This document shows positions 27,301 to 34,582 of a stretch of DNA of 53,068 nt, piece after piece (the stretch's first letter is position 1; every line of letters starts with the position of its first letter). Both the position numbers and the translations under genes were made by a program. The stretch covers positions 1-53,068 of the forward strand of contig JADZFD010000014.1 of NCBI GenBank assembly GCA_020850225.1, read 5' to 3'. The stretch comes from Saprospiraceae bacterium (GTDB lineage: Bacteria > Bacteroidota > Bacteroidia > Chitinophagales > Saprospiraceae). The notes under the pieces are model-generated. The model made no database searches and was not told the DNA's origin. It was given only the letters and a program-made list of their open reading frames with translations.

Positions 27301-30171
27301 TAATATCATGGCTGGATCATGATCGTCTTCATCAACACTTCCATTATCAGTAATTAAATCATCTGACTGTGAATTAGCGATTCCACCTTTATCATTATCT
27401 TTATTATCATCCGGATTGGAATCAAAATCAATACGCACATTTCCACATACCTGTGCAGATATTTCAGCATAATTAATGATCTGACTTACATTTTTAGGAT
27501 CTTTAATTGTTAAATTTAATACTATATCCCGTGTTTCTCCAGCTCTTAATATGGTGTTGTTTCCATAATACAATTTTGACAAATCGCCTGATATAGTCCA
27601 TCCCGAATTGGTTGCCGGATCAAAATCAAATTCAGGATTCAGATAATTTACTACCTGAAATCCGGTAGCATCCATTGTTCCCTGATTATAAACTGTGGCT
27701 TTGATAACTGCTTTGTTATCCGGAGCATATATGATTCCCTGTACAGATTTATTGGTTAGTGCCAGATCACAAATACCTGGCGTAGCAAAAGCATAACTAT
27801 CCTCTGCCCTGTCAAAACAAATAATTATATTGTCAATAGCTTTACCAGAGACATCATTGATACTAACGACTTTGACTTCATTCTGATAGTTGGGAAATAC
27901 TGACTGGGTACCATTAAATTTCAGAAATAGCTGTATTTTTCTGTTCGTATCCGGTAAAATATTACCTGCAAATGTAGATTTTAATGATGTGCCTGTATAA
28001 ATCCAATTCGGGTTCAGACTTTGATTAAAATAATATGAAGAAGGCAATATATCTTCTATCTGTACGTCCCTGACAGTTTTGGTCCCTTTATTTACAATTT
28101 CTATTTCAAAATTGACAATATCATCATATTTTAATCCTGGTGCATTAACAACTTTCTTGGTTATCTTTAAGCTGCAATTGCCTGCTTCAACCAGACCCAA
28201 ATCAAAATTATGACTTGTTCCCGTTACGAGTACTCCTGCAACACCATCAGCACAGGAAGTAGTACCTGCAACACTGTTTATACCTTTGGATCCTGATACG
28301 ATAGTTGTCCAGTTATAATACTGACCTCCTATCAGGAATAATCCGGATTGAGCATCTTTGTACAATGGGTCTATTCCTATATAATATTGTTGACCCCGAA
28401 GTATACCTCCTGCAACATTACTTCTGTTAAATGCATAATTTCCATTTCCATCAGTTATCGTATTGGCAAGAACGTTGCATTTATCATCCATCAAAATTAC
28501 TTTCAACCCTTGCATACCGGATTCATCAGCGTCCTGAATACCATTTTTATTGGTATCCAGCCACACTAAATTGCCGATTTCTATATCCGGCAGTCCACAC
28601 AGTGGTATCACTTCACCAAATCCTGTTGCCTTTCCGAAAACAATTTGTGTATTCCTTGTATATAATTCCTTACTACCCAACTTCTTTCCGGTTGTCGTGC
28701 TGTATCTGTGCAAACCACCTGAATAAGAATTCATTTCAGGATCAAATACTGTAGATACTACCGATCCTGTTCCCGGCATAGCAAATATACTTCCTGTAGT
28801 TATTTCAGGGTGGTATGTTGGATTGGCTATCCAGTAATCATCACCAAAAAACTCTCCTCCATGACTTCTGTCCTCCAATGTCCATCCGCCTGAATTGTTT
28901 TTGAATGCAATCATCAAATCTCCTCTCTGCTCATCCAGTCTGTTGGATACATTATTGCAATAAACATGACCTATTCTATCAGATAAGGATAGTAACATAT
29001 CTCCTTTATCAGAAAAATCTATATCCGTCAACCAAAATGCAGGCATACCACCTACCACCGGACTGGATGTCCAGTTTGATCCGGCATTCAATACCAGTCC
29101 CGTATCAGTAAATACACCTGTTTTGGGATCAAATTCCCAAACATACATTTTTTTACCTGGCTCTGTGGTACCTGCATAAATTTTACCATTATAATATTTC
29201 AGTGCAAATGCATGAATATTGGATCCCGGAATCTGATAATTGACTGTATTGGCAGCAGTAGGATTGTCTATCTGAATCCTAACCAGTGTATTATTATATA
29301 TATTGACAACATAGAGATATTGCTCATCGGGAGAAATAACCATACTCCCCAATCCCATTTTTCCTACCTGAGCACCATAATTACAATCTGTTACATCTGT
29401 TGTACTTAAAGTACCAACATCCTGTCCTAAATTACTCAACTTCACAAATAGTGATGAGGTAAACATACCACCATTAAATGATGATTTGAATATAGCATCA
29501 TGTCCACTTCTCAGACCCGAATACTGCTTAATAAAGGATGCTGAAAATATTTCATTCGTTTTGCTTCTGTATGCAAGACCCCATATGGATCCGGTTTCGC
29601 CATGCATGGCAAATTTTCTGGCAGGTGTCGTTGTATTAAAGCCGTAGGCTACTCCTACAATTGTAGGTTCTGCTGGCCTCAATGTGGTTTCACCCTGTAC
29701 AAAACATGTTGTAATAATTTCAGTACCATTATTACAAACATCCAGATCTGAAGTGAGTCCAAAATCAACATTACATGCCGGGGAAGTCACGAATTGAACT
29801 TCCGAAGCATTATTGACACCCAGCACACCTGAATAATATCCGGACAAATAAGAAAAATTGACCCGGATTTTTTCCCCATCCGGTAATCCTGTCAATGTAT
29901 AGTTTCCATTTGCATCTGTATTGGATGATGATAATAATGCACCATTTTTACCGTATGCCTGAACAAGAATTCCCTGAATCCCCGTTTCATCGATACTTTT
30001 GGCACCATTATTGTTGATATCATTAAAGACTGCACCCTTGATTTGTCCGCTTGTGACATTACATTGGGCATTTGTAGTTACATACCCGAAGGTACATAGC
30101 AGCAATGTCAATACAGAAATATACTGATGTAAAGCCTGGGAAAGGCATAATTGGGTAATACTGTTTTTCAT
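18301..30171 (-). CDS. Giant modular T9SS-secreted surface protein, 3,956 residues
   Basis: A Sec signal peptide (to about residue 36, ending NAQ) precedes an SdrD_B-type domain (about 42-115) and a region with propeller-like repeats. Next come a second SdrD_B-type domain (about 535-620, GNLVWLDTNKNG) and DUF11-like segments (about 670-1130). HYR/Ig-like units with 'DKxxPxxxCP' linkers follow to about residue 2150. Then come 13 tandem modules of about 70-75 residues (about 2175-3108), each with a cysteine pair, LTASGG..Y.WSTGATT and YSVTVTD.NGC. More HYR-like units, a carboxypeptidase-regulatory-like fold, a dockerin-like pair of calcium loops (ADVNNDERIT, about 3640) and a C-terminal T9SS sorting domain (VPNPWNNET to MLNIR) close it. 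It is probably an adhesin or matrix protein displayed on or released from the cell; the ligand is unknown. A promoter-like TATATTTG lies about 205 bases upstream. Confidence 0.92.
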   Translation of the reverse strand: MKNSITQLCLSQALHQYISVLTLLLCTFGYVTTNAQCNVTSGQIKGAVFNDINNNGAKSIDETGIQGILVQAYGKNGALLSSSNTDANGNYTLTGLPDGEKIRVNFSYLSGYYSGVLGVNNASEVQFVTSPACNVDFGLTSDLDVCNNGTEIITTCFVQGETTLRPAEPTIVGVAYGFNTTTPARKFAMHGETGSIWGLAYRSKTNEIFSASFIKQYSGLRSGHDAIFKSSFNGGMFTSSLFVKLSNLGQDVGTLSTTDVTDCNYGAQVGKMGLGSMVISPDEQYLYVVNIYNNTLVRIQIDNPTAANTVNYQIPGSNIHAFALKYYNGKIYAGTTEPGKKMYVWEFDPKTGVFTDTGLVLNAGSNWTSSPVVGGMPAFWLTDIDFSDKGDMLLSLSDRIGHVYCNNVSNRLDEQRGDLMIAFKNNSGGWTLEDRSHGGEFFGDDYWIANPTYHPEITTGSIFAMPGTGSVVSTVFDPEMNSYSGGLHRYSTTTGKKLGSKELYTRNTQIVFGKATGFGEVIPLCGLPDIEIGNLVWLDTNKNGIQDADESGMQGLKVILMDDKCNVLANTITDGNGNYAFNRSNVAGGILRGQQYYIGIDPLYKDAQSGLFLIGGQYYNWTTIVSGSKGINSVAGTTSCADGVAGVLVTGTSHNFDLGLVEAGNCSLKITKKVVNAPGLKYDDIVNFEIEIVNKGTKTVRDVQIEDILPSSYYFNQSLNPNWIYTGTSLKSTFAGNILPDTNRKIQLFLKFNGTQSVFPNYQNEVKVVSINDVSGKAIDNIIICFDRAEDSYAFATPGICDLALTNKSVQGIIYAPDNKAVIKATVYNQGTMDATGFQVVNYLNPEFDFDPATNSGWTISGDLSKLYYGNNTILRAGETRDIVLNLTIKDPKNVSQIINYAEISAQVCGNVRIDFDSNPDDNKDNDKGGIANSQSDDLITDNGSVDEDDHDPAMILVSNIDVRLKKSVANHRVKPGDYVDFNITIINSGTNGVSKIKLLDYLPDYMKLSDSNWKLVDGVAERELTFDGNLQPGQSFETTIRTIISKNAPLPLKLVNIAAIRNIYDEFGKDVSNVKFDDNTASLPEGPGDIQELPDFGNSYDDDYDLDYVLLFPPIEVVSCSACRTATTPENGQFVATFKIVSAVGDGWYVESSHGMYDITSSLPPAAPLVLADGTLLAETPIAPDNVFSTFTLSAIHLDGQSFAIRFRNAFGDLEQVEVAAGTCTFLPLVLKGKQSLCESARAEYKVEGAPNGTSYSWYVDGNLLSGVSGNTHTIDWTGYSVGNHEIKVVANTSDCIAPAVLNVALGAPDLSEIACVGDFNVSLGKSCTLVITPSMLVAGNLNPSAPYVVLVRDMHGNLIPNATLTKEHIGTMVMATLQEGCGGNSCWSNITVEDKIAPVSICRDIVLPCYKLDQYKGPFEYDNCSSIVNNIIVDEKVTRLDCNSNFVMFVDRTYQATDESGNKSALCKMRISLQRPDLDKIIIPANFTMLNGNPLTCQQFVADEKGIPTVAVTGVPTLDGISLYPDFENICNLSVWYEDEDLGYIGCVRKIVRSWYVYEAWCSTNDVIVHKQMIEIIDNESPSIKALSDITVSTNGQSFCEAVVPLPPAYVTDGCSGIYRVDVTYPGGFISDYKNNSSITLSAGSHLIKYTVYDNCKNSSSTTFIIHVEDKTAPTVVCKGIVVVGLDTKGNAYLFPKNVDDGSFDGCGISYMKIARMGSNPLLPDSLFKEYIQFDCGDIGQTNIVVLKVWDVNGNSNSCMVNVEVQDKHKPVITCPADITIDCSAVFTGMDLTQYGKATVFDACGAEMTELEPVFTLSACRTGTIVRTFSGTDGVNTVTCKQTITVENSNIFDPERDVVFPKDYAVNNKCSAEDLDPENLPDGYGYPVITQAACGLAAATYRDYTYDFIKNACYKIVRKWTVIDWCEMERLGSNYVPYEYQQVIVVTNTESPFFISEEPRDTTFYTDKGNCEEGRVTLTFVGKDLCTPDDKLRWRYVIDFYNDNIHTDDVIDNGYGNTASLNALLPVGTHRITWSFEDQCGNIVTKTHLVTVVNNDKPLVVSVERISISVIPWDTDGDGEADVEMSCIVAATLDKSSESICCTEPLKFSFSSDVNDTIRCFTCYHVGYPTQVELWATDCNGNQDYTIVDVDVQDNNDSDVCEKICENFPAVAVISGPTSICEGETVVLTASGSVTYLWSTGETTSSITVNPAVTTTYSVTVTNEFRCVDETSITLVVNKYPVGQISGSNVCLGESTTLTASGGAAYEWNTGETTASIDVDPITKTTYTVSITSAEGCQVVLSKEVDVYPLPVVTISGNNFICIGSSTDLTASGGSNYLWSTGATTSTITVSPVQTTTYTVTVTDVNGCTAEASIVVQVNGLSISASITGDNEICQGESTTLQGVLNGGTATSYLWSTGAVTSSITVSPGTSTTYTVTITDSNGCTAAASRLVTVRSLPQASITGPDGVCIGSTATLTASGGVSYLWSTGATTASITVSPSSATTYTVTVTNSFGCVSTASKVVSVNPLPIVNISGNTSICINEETTLTASGGVTYIWSTGATTSSITVSPSVSTTYSVTATDSNGCKNSASILVTVNGLTINASITGDDIICSGESTVLTGVLTGGTAASYLWSTGATTQSITVSPTSNTNYSVTIQDINGCNGTASKLVTVQPLPLAAITGPDAVCIGSSATLTASGGVSYLWSTGATTASITVTPTSATTYFVTVTNSFGCVSTASKVVSVNQLPIVNINGNTSICINEETTLTASGGVSYIWSTGATTASITVSPPVSTTYSVTATDANGCSNVASILVTVNGLTIQASIIGADTICTGTSTVLTAVLNGGTAVSYIWSTGETTSSITVTPAQATSYSVTIQDTNGCNGSASKTVELFPLPVILITGDNQVCINDSITLTATGAITYVWSTGETTASIVVDPVTSTIYSVTGTDSRGCINTAQITVDVLPLPNISIVGVDSVCANTQAILSAIGGVSYVWSTGETTSSITVIPSTSTTYSVTGTDSNGCKDTAEHTVNIYPQDSIGIIGELNICAGDTVTYSAFGGVKYEWSTGATTPSIQLVLNDTTTIWVIVVDGHSCRDTAYATINVDQGDLVCSTQDITVYLDGTGTVTIDPEDISTGHIGACSNISAFVTPNVLNCNDATLPDPVVVTLTVVNETTHDTLTCTALVTVLDTLKPSLICPSNVNISCDVYDPTLPLSSYGNAIVTDNCLVQLQLDEESIIDVNECNVGLITRTFTATDFSGNSSQCVQLITVFNDDPMTIDDINFPDDVTITDCDSTDPSSIGFTDIDTGQFKCGNIDVSYVDNIPPSLCEGQFERTWTVVDSCQLETGTNNGIWSHVQNITVQIIPPVISGPDTIYIYRDSTTCEAKLEGNVLHTVTGCNLTFYVNGTVVNDFNLNGDYTDGEHDFELVAVSNCDTTLRDSFRFVLIVVGVEEHLVCVKTYPELDGSLTVDDFVADHVRITQGCPATAKIIASFSNVDITDTVRTYTCADLPFSPIGINIYFWYEGASAPYTLCNSLVGLTNIYAPFCPDSITLRVDGDIKTAYGEVVPGVEVQLLGSGLPNVKSGSSGHYEFPPMQGGGTYDVIPERNTDPLDGVSTLDLVYMQRHILDLEPLDSPYKVIAADVNNDERITAQDISQLRKLILGVYDHFPNNTSWRMVDRNYVFPEIKDPFLEILPENYHIPVLGSNMNINWVGIKTGDVNDSYQANGMNYGTEKRSVGLYMNFPDQTLNKGKNIIPVYADKDIEMAGFQLALSVMGAREVYVIPAKLSIYADNFSYSDNVLKISWNKAEIERVSSGDILFYIHAEMENEMNTANAIYLLSDNNIRPEFYGKSLKADKLGLRVIRDNSSTFEIHGNVPNPWNNETQINFYLPKSGEVNVRITDVTGKVVYMHNENFKQGENTLRISSEDIGVTGMLLYELKFGGQVKTGKMLNIR
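20850..23650 (-). repeat. Thirteen tandem Ig/PKD-like modules with a three-module superrepeat
   Basis: Within the giant gene 13 modules of about 210-225 bases follow one another. Modules 4, 7 and 10 share an insertion (GVLxGGTAxSYLWSTGA), modules 5 and 8 share GPDxVCIGS and VTNSFGC, and modules 6 and 9 share GNTSICINEETTL. The unit of recent duplication was therefore a block of three modules, about 650 bases long. Confidence 0.85.
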
Positions 30172-30510
30172 TTTAAGACCTTAATAGTTATTATAAATAA
30201 ACAATATCTAACATGAAGCAGTGATTAATTTCTAACTTCAGGTTAAATCATTCAATTTATTATCAATATGTTATATAACCGAAATAATAACAATTGACAA
30301 TTTCATTAATTTTACTGTTTATCCGGGACAAGTGAATGCATCCAAATATTCAATTTTGATACACCACACTTTGGGGCAAATATATAAACTATTTATAATA
30401 TGTTGTATCAATTTATTTAAATAAATTAAAAAAATATTTAATATATTATCATACACATATCATGTGTGTTAAGTAAAATAATATTACTTTTACCTCAAAA
30501 TAAACAAGTA
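30172..30510. other. Divergent intergenic region, giant protein / rRNA methyltransferase
   Basis: This very AT-rich stretch of 339 bases contains a minus-strand TATATTTG (30377-30384), a candidate -7 element for the giant gene with a leader of about 200 bases. No good plus-strand promoter, terminator or small gene was seen. Confidence 0.45.
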
Positions 30511-31695
30511 ATGAAATATCCATCACTAATATTAAAAAAAGGTAAATCCGATGCTGTTTCCAGGTTTCATCCTTGGGTATTCTCCGGTGCCATACATTCG
30601 GATACCAGTAATATCAAAGACGGAGAAGTAACAGATATTTTATCTGCTTCGAGAGAATTTATAGCACGCGGACATTTTCAAAGCGGTGGATCTATAGCTG
30701 TCCGGATTCTTACATTTAAAGATGAACCAATAGATGCTGCTTTCTGGACATTTTGTATACAAAAAGCAGTTGATTACAGAAAGGTTATCCAACTTCCCTC
30801 ATCAACCACAAACGCCTACAGACTGATACATGGTGAAGGTGATGGACTACCCGGTCTTATTATCGACATTTATAACAATATTTGTGTTATTCAATGTCAT
30901 ACTATAGGTATGAACAGGGAAGTAACCAACATATCCAACGCCATACGTCAGGTAATGCAAGATTCTATCGACACTATCTATATCAGAGCCAAGGATACAC
31001 TTCCCAAAAGTTTCGCTACAGATATTCAGGATGGTTTTATTATTGGTGATACTGCTTCTACATTCATTAAAGAACATAACGTCCTTTTCAATACAGATGT
31101 AATAACAGGACAAAAGACAGGTTTTTTTCTGGATCAGAGGGAAAACAGAAAACTATTAGCACAATATAGTAAGGGTAAAAGTGTATTAAACTGTTTTTGC
31201 TATACAGGTGGATTCTCATTATACGCATTAATAGGAGGTGCTAATCAGGTGGATTCAGTTGATATATCCCAAAAGGCTGTTGATCTGATGTTACAAAATG
31301 CTGATCTTAACACATTTGAAGGAATCCATACCGGTACCTGTGCAGATGTAATGGACTATCTTTCAGATAAAAGTCTGCCTGAATATGATATTGTCATAGT
31401 AGATCCGCCGGCATTTGCCAAATCCCTGCATAAAAGACACAATGCAGTCCAGGCCTATAAGAGATTAAACATACTTGCTATGAACAAGGTAAAATCTGGT
31501 GGATTATTGTTTACATTTTCATGCTCACAGGTAGTTAGCACTCAATTGTTCTATGATACCATCGTGGCAGCAGGTATAGAAAGTGGTAAAAGGATAAAAG
31601 TTATGCAATCTCTAAGTCAGGGTCCTGATCATCCGGTTAATCTGTATCATCCTGAAGGACATTACCTAAAAGGGCTCTTGCTCTATATCGAGTAA
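30511..31695 (+). CDS. rlmI: Class I rRNA large-subunit methyltransferase, RlmI-like
   Basis: The protein is a SAM-dependent RNA (cytosine-5) methyltransferase of the RlmI/YccW family, which in E. coli modifies C1962 of 23S rRNA. From M16 of the longer frame (base 30511) it has 394 residues. An N-terminal PUA-like domain is present (LKKGKSDAVSRFHPWVFSGAI). An RlmI-specific middle part contains YRLIHGEGDGLPGLIIDIY. A Rossmann domain follows with VLNCFCYTGGFSLYA and motif IV DPPAFAKS, and a later FTFSCS carries the second cysteine. The upstream start at 30466 would add 15 residues not typical of the family, so the inner ATG is chosen. Confidence 0.87.
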   Translation: MKYPSLILKKGKSDAVSRFHPWVFSGAIHSDTSNIKDGEVTDILSASREFIARGHFQSGGSIAVRILTFKDEPIDAAFWTFCIQKAVDYRKVIQLPSSTTNAYRLIHGEGDGLPGLIIDIYNNICVIQCHTIGMNREVTNISNAIRQVMQDSIDTIYIRAKDTLPKSFATDIQDGFIIGDTASTFIKEHNVLFNTDVITGQKTGFFLDQRENRKLLAQYSKGKSVLNCFCYTGGFSLYALIGGANQVDSVDISQKAVDLMLQNADLNTFEGIHTGTCADVMDYLSDKSLPEYDIVIVDPPAFAKSLHKRHNAVQAYKRLNILAMNKVKSGGLLFTFSCSQVVSTQLFYDTIVAAGIESGKRIKVMQSLSQGPDHPVNLYHPEGHYLKGLLLYIE

Positions 31696-31712
31696 AACAA
31701 AATAAACACAGT

Positions 31713-32621
31713 TTAAAATGTATACTTATACTCAATTCCTGCTACAAATCCACGTGTCAGACCATCAGGCCTGACATCTCTGACTGCAAGTGGAAAACCC
31801 ACACTTGCCTGTACAGCATGCCGCATCAAAAAAGGGAAGTCAACATAAAGATTGCCATTCAATGTCATTCCTTTGGATCCATTGATAATATGTACTTTAT
31901 CAGGACCTGACTGCCACGTATCATTGTCTGTATGATACACTGCCAGAACACTTGGTGTAATCGTCAATTTACCAACGAGCGGAACGGTATAGGATGCTCT
32001 GAATAATATGTCGCTGTTCCTTGTATATTTACTGGTAGACTGGAAAGTACCCAGGATATTGCCTTCTTCATAAAGTCGTCTTTCATATTTATTGTCGTTC
32101 TGAATGACCGGATGCTGATATCCTGCCATCAGCTGCAGACTTCCCATTTTATATCCAAGGCCAGCTATACCATCTACGGTACCCAAAGAAGATTGATAAT
32201 CCATAGGCAAAGGCAACTGATTATGCAAACGGTTTCCATCTGTGAGTGGTAGCTTAGCTCCCAATATCAAACTCAGCTGATCCCAAACCCTGAACTTTAC
32301 TGTCAGATAAATATCCGACAATCCCCAAACCGAGATACCATTACCCGATTGACTTAAAGATGTTAATCTGGCATTTATATCCAGATTACTGCTTACGCTT
32401 CTTTCATACTCAACATAAGTTGCCAATACAGATATATTATGATCTGCGCTTCCGGTATTAATACCGACCTTTACACTCGTATGCATGGAATCTGAATAAT
32501 TCAGGCTACCCGGTTTAAAGCTGCTGATTGTACATATACCGGCATCACTGCAACCCTGTGCATAAGTGGAAATACAATACACCATCAACATCGTTGTCAT
32601 CAAAAATAATCTATTTATCAT
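31713..32621 (-). CDS. Predicted outer-membrane beta-barrel protein, function unknown
   Basis: The 302-residue product has a signal peptide (about residues 1-21, ending YAQ). Many alternating amphipathic strands follow, such as LSLILGAKLPLTDG, IAGLGYKMGSLQLMAGYQHPV and ILFRASYTVPLVGKLTITPSVLAVY. It ends in aromatic Y-K-Y-T-F, as outer-membrane barrels do. Two cysteines (CSDAGIC) just after the cleavage site could form a disulfide. The fold resembles transporter-like or 'phenol degradation MetA-like' barrels, but I cannot assign a substrate. It is convergent with rlmI (17-base gap), with no operon partner. Confidence 0.6.
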   Translation of the reverse strand: MINRLFLMTTMLMVYCISTYAQGCSDAGICTISSFKPGSLNYSDSMHTSVKVGINTGSADHNISVLATYVEYERSVSSNLDINARLTSLSQSGNGISVWGLSDIYLTVKFRVWDQLSLILGAKLPLTDGNRLHNQLPLPMDYQSSLGTVDGIAGLGYKMGSLQLMAGYQHPVIQNDNKYERRLYEEGNILGTFQSTSKYTRNSDILFRASYTVPLVGKLTITPSVLAVYHTDNDTWQSGPDKVHIINGSKGMTLNGNLYVDFPFLMRHAVQASVGFPLAVRDVRPDGLTRGFVAGIEYKYTF

Positions 32622-32769
32622 TAAAATTGGTATGATTTGAGAAAATAAAATTTAAAGACCAAAATTAAACAAGATTTTGGAAATCAAATTAGATTATTAA
32701 ATAAAAAATCAATGTTGCTTTTACCCGATGCATATAATGAAGATAAAAACAACAGAAACAGAAGAAATA

Positions 32770-33021
32770 CTATTTTCTTCCTTTAATAAGATTTACTAAG
32801 AAAAGCAAAGCAATCGCACCTATAGCAGCTGTCAAAATATATCCGATGTACCCTGATCCAAGACTAACACCTAACTTTCCAAGCCCCCAATAACCAATGA
32901 AGCTGCCCAATATTCCAACGATAATGTTACCTATCAAACCTAATCCAGACCCTTTGTACACCTGGCCTCCCTACCAACCTGCGATAGCACCTAAAATAAC
33001 TGTTACAACAATACCTTCCAT
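32770..33021 (-). pseudogene. GlsB/YeaQ/YmgE-type stress membrane protein, interrupted by TAG
   Basis: The family consists of membrane proteins of about 80-85 residues with glycine-rich helices. From the ATG at 33021 the minus strand reads M-E-G-I-V-V-T-V-I-L-G-A-I-A-G-W, then TAG (32973-32971), then G-G-Q-V-Y-K-G-S-G-L-G-L-I-G-N-I and on to L-I-K-G-R-K, in the same frame. Both sides of the stop match the family, and the 83-codon total is the expected length. The stop stands where homologues usually have a leucine or isoleucine (TTG to TAG is one change). Either the gene is newly inactivated or this base is a sequencing/assembly error. A GTG at 32961 could start a 63-residue product lacking the first helix. 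Confidence 0.8.
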
Positions 33022-33401
33022 TATATTTGAATTTAAAAGTGAGAAATCTTAACAATATATCTTTCAATAATCATTTATGAAATTTTATTATACAGACAAA
33101 GTTAAGGCATACATACAATAATACAATATCTTGTAACAAATATTTTAATATCATCATCATTAAGTTTTAAATTAAGAAACTACAAACAATCATTTTCTAA
33201 AATTCCTATTACTTAAATCAAATGGAAGTATGGAAGCAAATTAGTATATGATATGTTTCAGGATAGCAGATTAATAAACGTAGTTATATTAGAAAAAAAG
33301 CTTTGTCAAGCCTTATAGTGAGGTTCGCTGTACATAATTCCGTGATAGCAGGTATTTAAATTACAAGTAAAACCTCATAAAAATAGATATGTGCTGAATA
33401 T

Positions 33402-33435
33402 CAAAAGGCACGATATAAATGTATCGTGCCTTTTG
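33402..33435. terminator. Perfect 14-bp terminator-like hairpin
   Basis: CAAAAGGCACGATA (33402-33415) and TATCGTGCCTTTTG (33422-33435) are exact reverse complements around a six-base loop. The TTTTG end in either direction gives only a weak U-run. It may be a back-up terminator for the tRNA transcript or the end of an unseen small RNA. Confidence 0.55.
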
Positions 33436-33494
33436 GTAGAATAAGATCTTATTTTTTAAAAACAATACATAAATCGTATACAAAGCAAATAAAA

Positions 33495-33533
33495 AAAACC
33501 TTAACTTGCTTAAAATAAACAAATTAAGGTTTT
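33495..33533 (-). terminator. tRNA-Lys terminator
   Basis: AAAACCTTAA (33495-33504) pairs with TTAAGGTTTT (33524-33533). The stem extends by TTG/CAA after one mismatch, and the minus strand runs out in eight U. It begins 8 bases after the 3' end of the tRNA. Confidence 0.85.
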
Positions 33534-33540
33534 GTTTGTG

Positions 33541-33613
33541 TGATCTGGCTGGGACTTGAACCCAGGGCCCATACATTAAAAGTGTATTGCTCTACCAACT
33601 GAGCTACCAGATC
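33541..33613 (-). tRNA. tRNA-Lys (anticodon UUU)
   Basis: The minus strand folds into a complete 73-base cloverleaf. The acceptor stem GATCTGG pairs with CCAGATC and the D arm is GCTCAGTTGGTAGAGC. The anticodon stem ATACA/TGTAT encloses the loop CTTTTAA, with UUU in the anticodon position. The T arm is CTGGG-TTCAAGT-CCCAG and the discriminator base is A. The CCA end is not encoded. A consensus promoter is directly upstream and a terminator directly downstream, so it is a single-gene transcript. Confidence 0.97.
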
Positions 33614-33963
33614 TCCATTAATGCCTTTCTTCAAAAGCGACGCAAAGGTATATTATATTTTTATTATTCAAAAATAAATTAAAGGATTTTTAATATTATT
33701 TTTAATAAAAATTCTAAGCTTTTGCTTTTAACAATACATATTTACACAATAACTTCTTAATTATCAATATACTACGCCATTTATTCATTGCAGATAATTT
33801 CATTGCGTTCATTATTTGAAAAAAATGTATGTATAAAGTTAAAAACCGGCTCTAAACTCTTTTTAGCCGCACCATAATACACATCAGGCACAATTTTTGA
33901 TATTATAATTAAATATAAGATTTAAATCTTTGATATTCTATCATATAGTAAAACAGATTAAGT
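33614..33963. other. Intergenic region between tRNA-Lys and the NlpC/P60 gene
   Basis: Apart from the tRNA promoter at 33643-33672 and a weak CGGCT/AGCCG inverted repeat near 33847-33869, I see nothing assignable in these 350 AT-rich bases. Confidence 0.5.
33643..33672 (-). promoter_or_regulatory. tRNA-Lys promoter, Bacteroidota type
   Basis: The minus strand carries TTTG (33672-33669), 18 bases of spacer and TACCTTTG (33650-33643), ending 30 bases before the tRNA. Confidence 0.75.
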
Positions 33964-34569
33964 ATGTTTAAAAATTCGGGTAATCAGTTCAGGTTATTAT
34001 TTCTAATGTTCATTATGGCTTTGTTTATGGCATCGTGCAGTACATCGTCACATAGCCGAACAGGTAAATACTCATCTTCCAACAAAAGGCAAGCCCGTAC
34101 ATACCAAACAAAATCCAGAGCTGAAAACCCTTCAACAAGGACAACAGCAAACAATACCAACTACAAATCGGCCAATTCATCTGATGTTAGACATAATATC
34201 GTTGAATATGCACTCAAATTTCGGGGTACTAAATACAGATACGGTGGAAAATCTCCGGACACAGGCTTTGATTGCAGCGGATTTACCGGCTTTGTATTCA
34301 CACAGAATGGAATCTCTGTTTCGGGTCCTTCACACCACCTGGCACAACTGGGTAAGCCCAAATCCATGCAGCAGCTTTCTCCGGGCGATCTGGTGTTCTT
34401 TGGTGATAAGACTAAAATATCTCATGTGGCGATTGTATCTGAAAGGACTAATGATGCTATTCAGATTGTACATGCTACAACCTCTCAGGGTGTGAAAGTA
34501 GATGAAATTCTAAACTCCGAATACTGGGTTTCCAGATTCCTTTACGGCAGAGATTTGATTTCACCGTGA
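33964..34569 (+). CDS. NlpC/P60-family peptidoglycan endopeptidase lipoprotein
   Basis: This is a predicted cell-wall hydrolase that cuts peptide stems of peptidoglycan. The 201-residue product has a lipobox M-A-S-C (C25), a basic Ser/Thr/Asn-rich linker (about 26-75) and a C40 peptidase domain. The catalytic cysteine is C104 in FDCSGF, with YRYGG before it; the histidine is H154 in ISHVAIV and the third polar residue H170 in IVHATT. No SH3b domain is present, so it is a short Spr-like form. It converges on a lipoprotein gene 13 bases downstream. Confidence 0.9.
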   Translation: MFKNSGNQFRLLFLMFIMALFMASCSTSSHSRTGKYSSSNKRQARTYQTKSRAENPSTRTTANNTNYKSANSSDVRHNIVEYALKFRGTKYRYGGKSPDTGFDCSGFTGFVFTQNGISVSGPSHHLAQLGKPKSMQQLSPGDLVFFGDKTKISHVAIVSERTNDAIQIVHATTSQGVKVDEILNSEYWVSRFLYGRDLISP

Positions 34570-34582
34570 TTGGATAAAAAAA

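Larger units (their letters stand above)
33022..33540. other. Gene-free region with two hairpins
   Basis: No gene is supported in this stretch. It holds a 14-bp perfect hairpin (33402-33435) and the tRNA-Lys terminator (33495-33533). The rest is AT-rich without recognisable features. Confidence 0.6.

Noticed and set aside
33361-33576. Minus-strand 71-codon frame
   Set aside because: It overlaps tRNA-Lys and two hairpins and has no protein-like composition.
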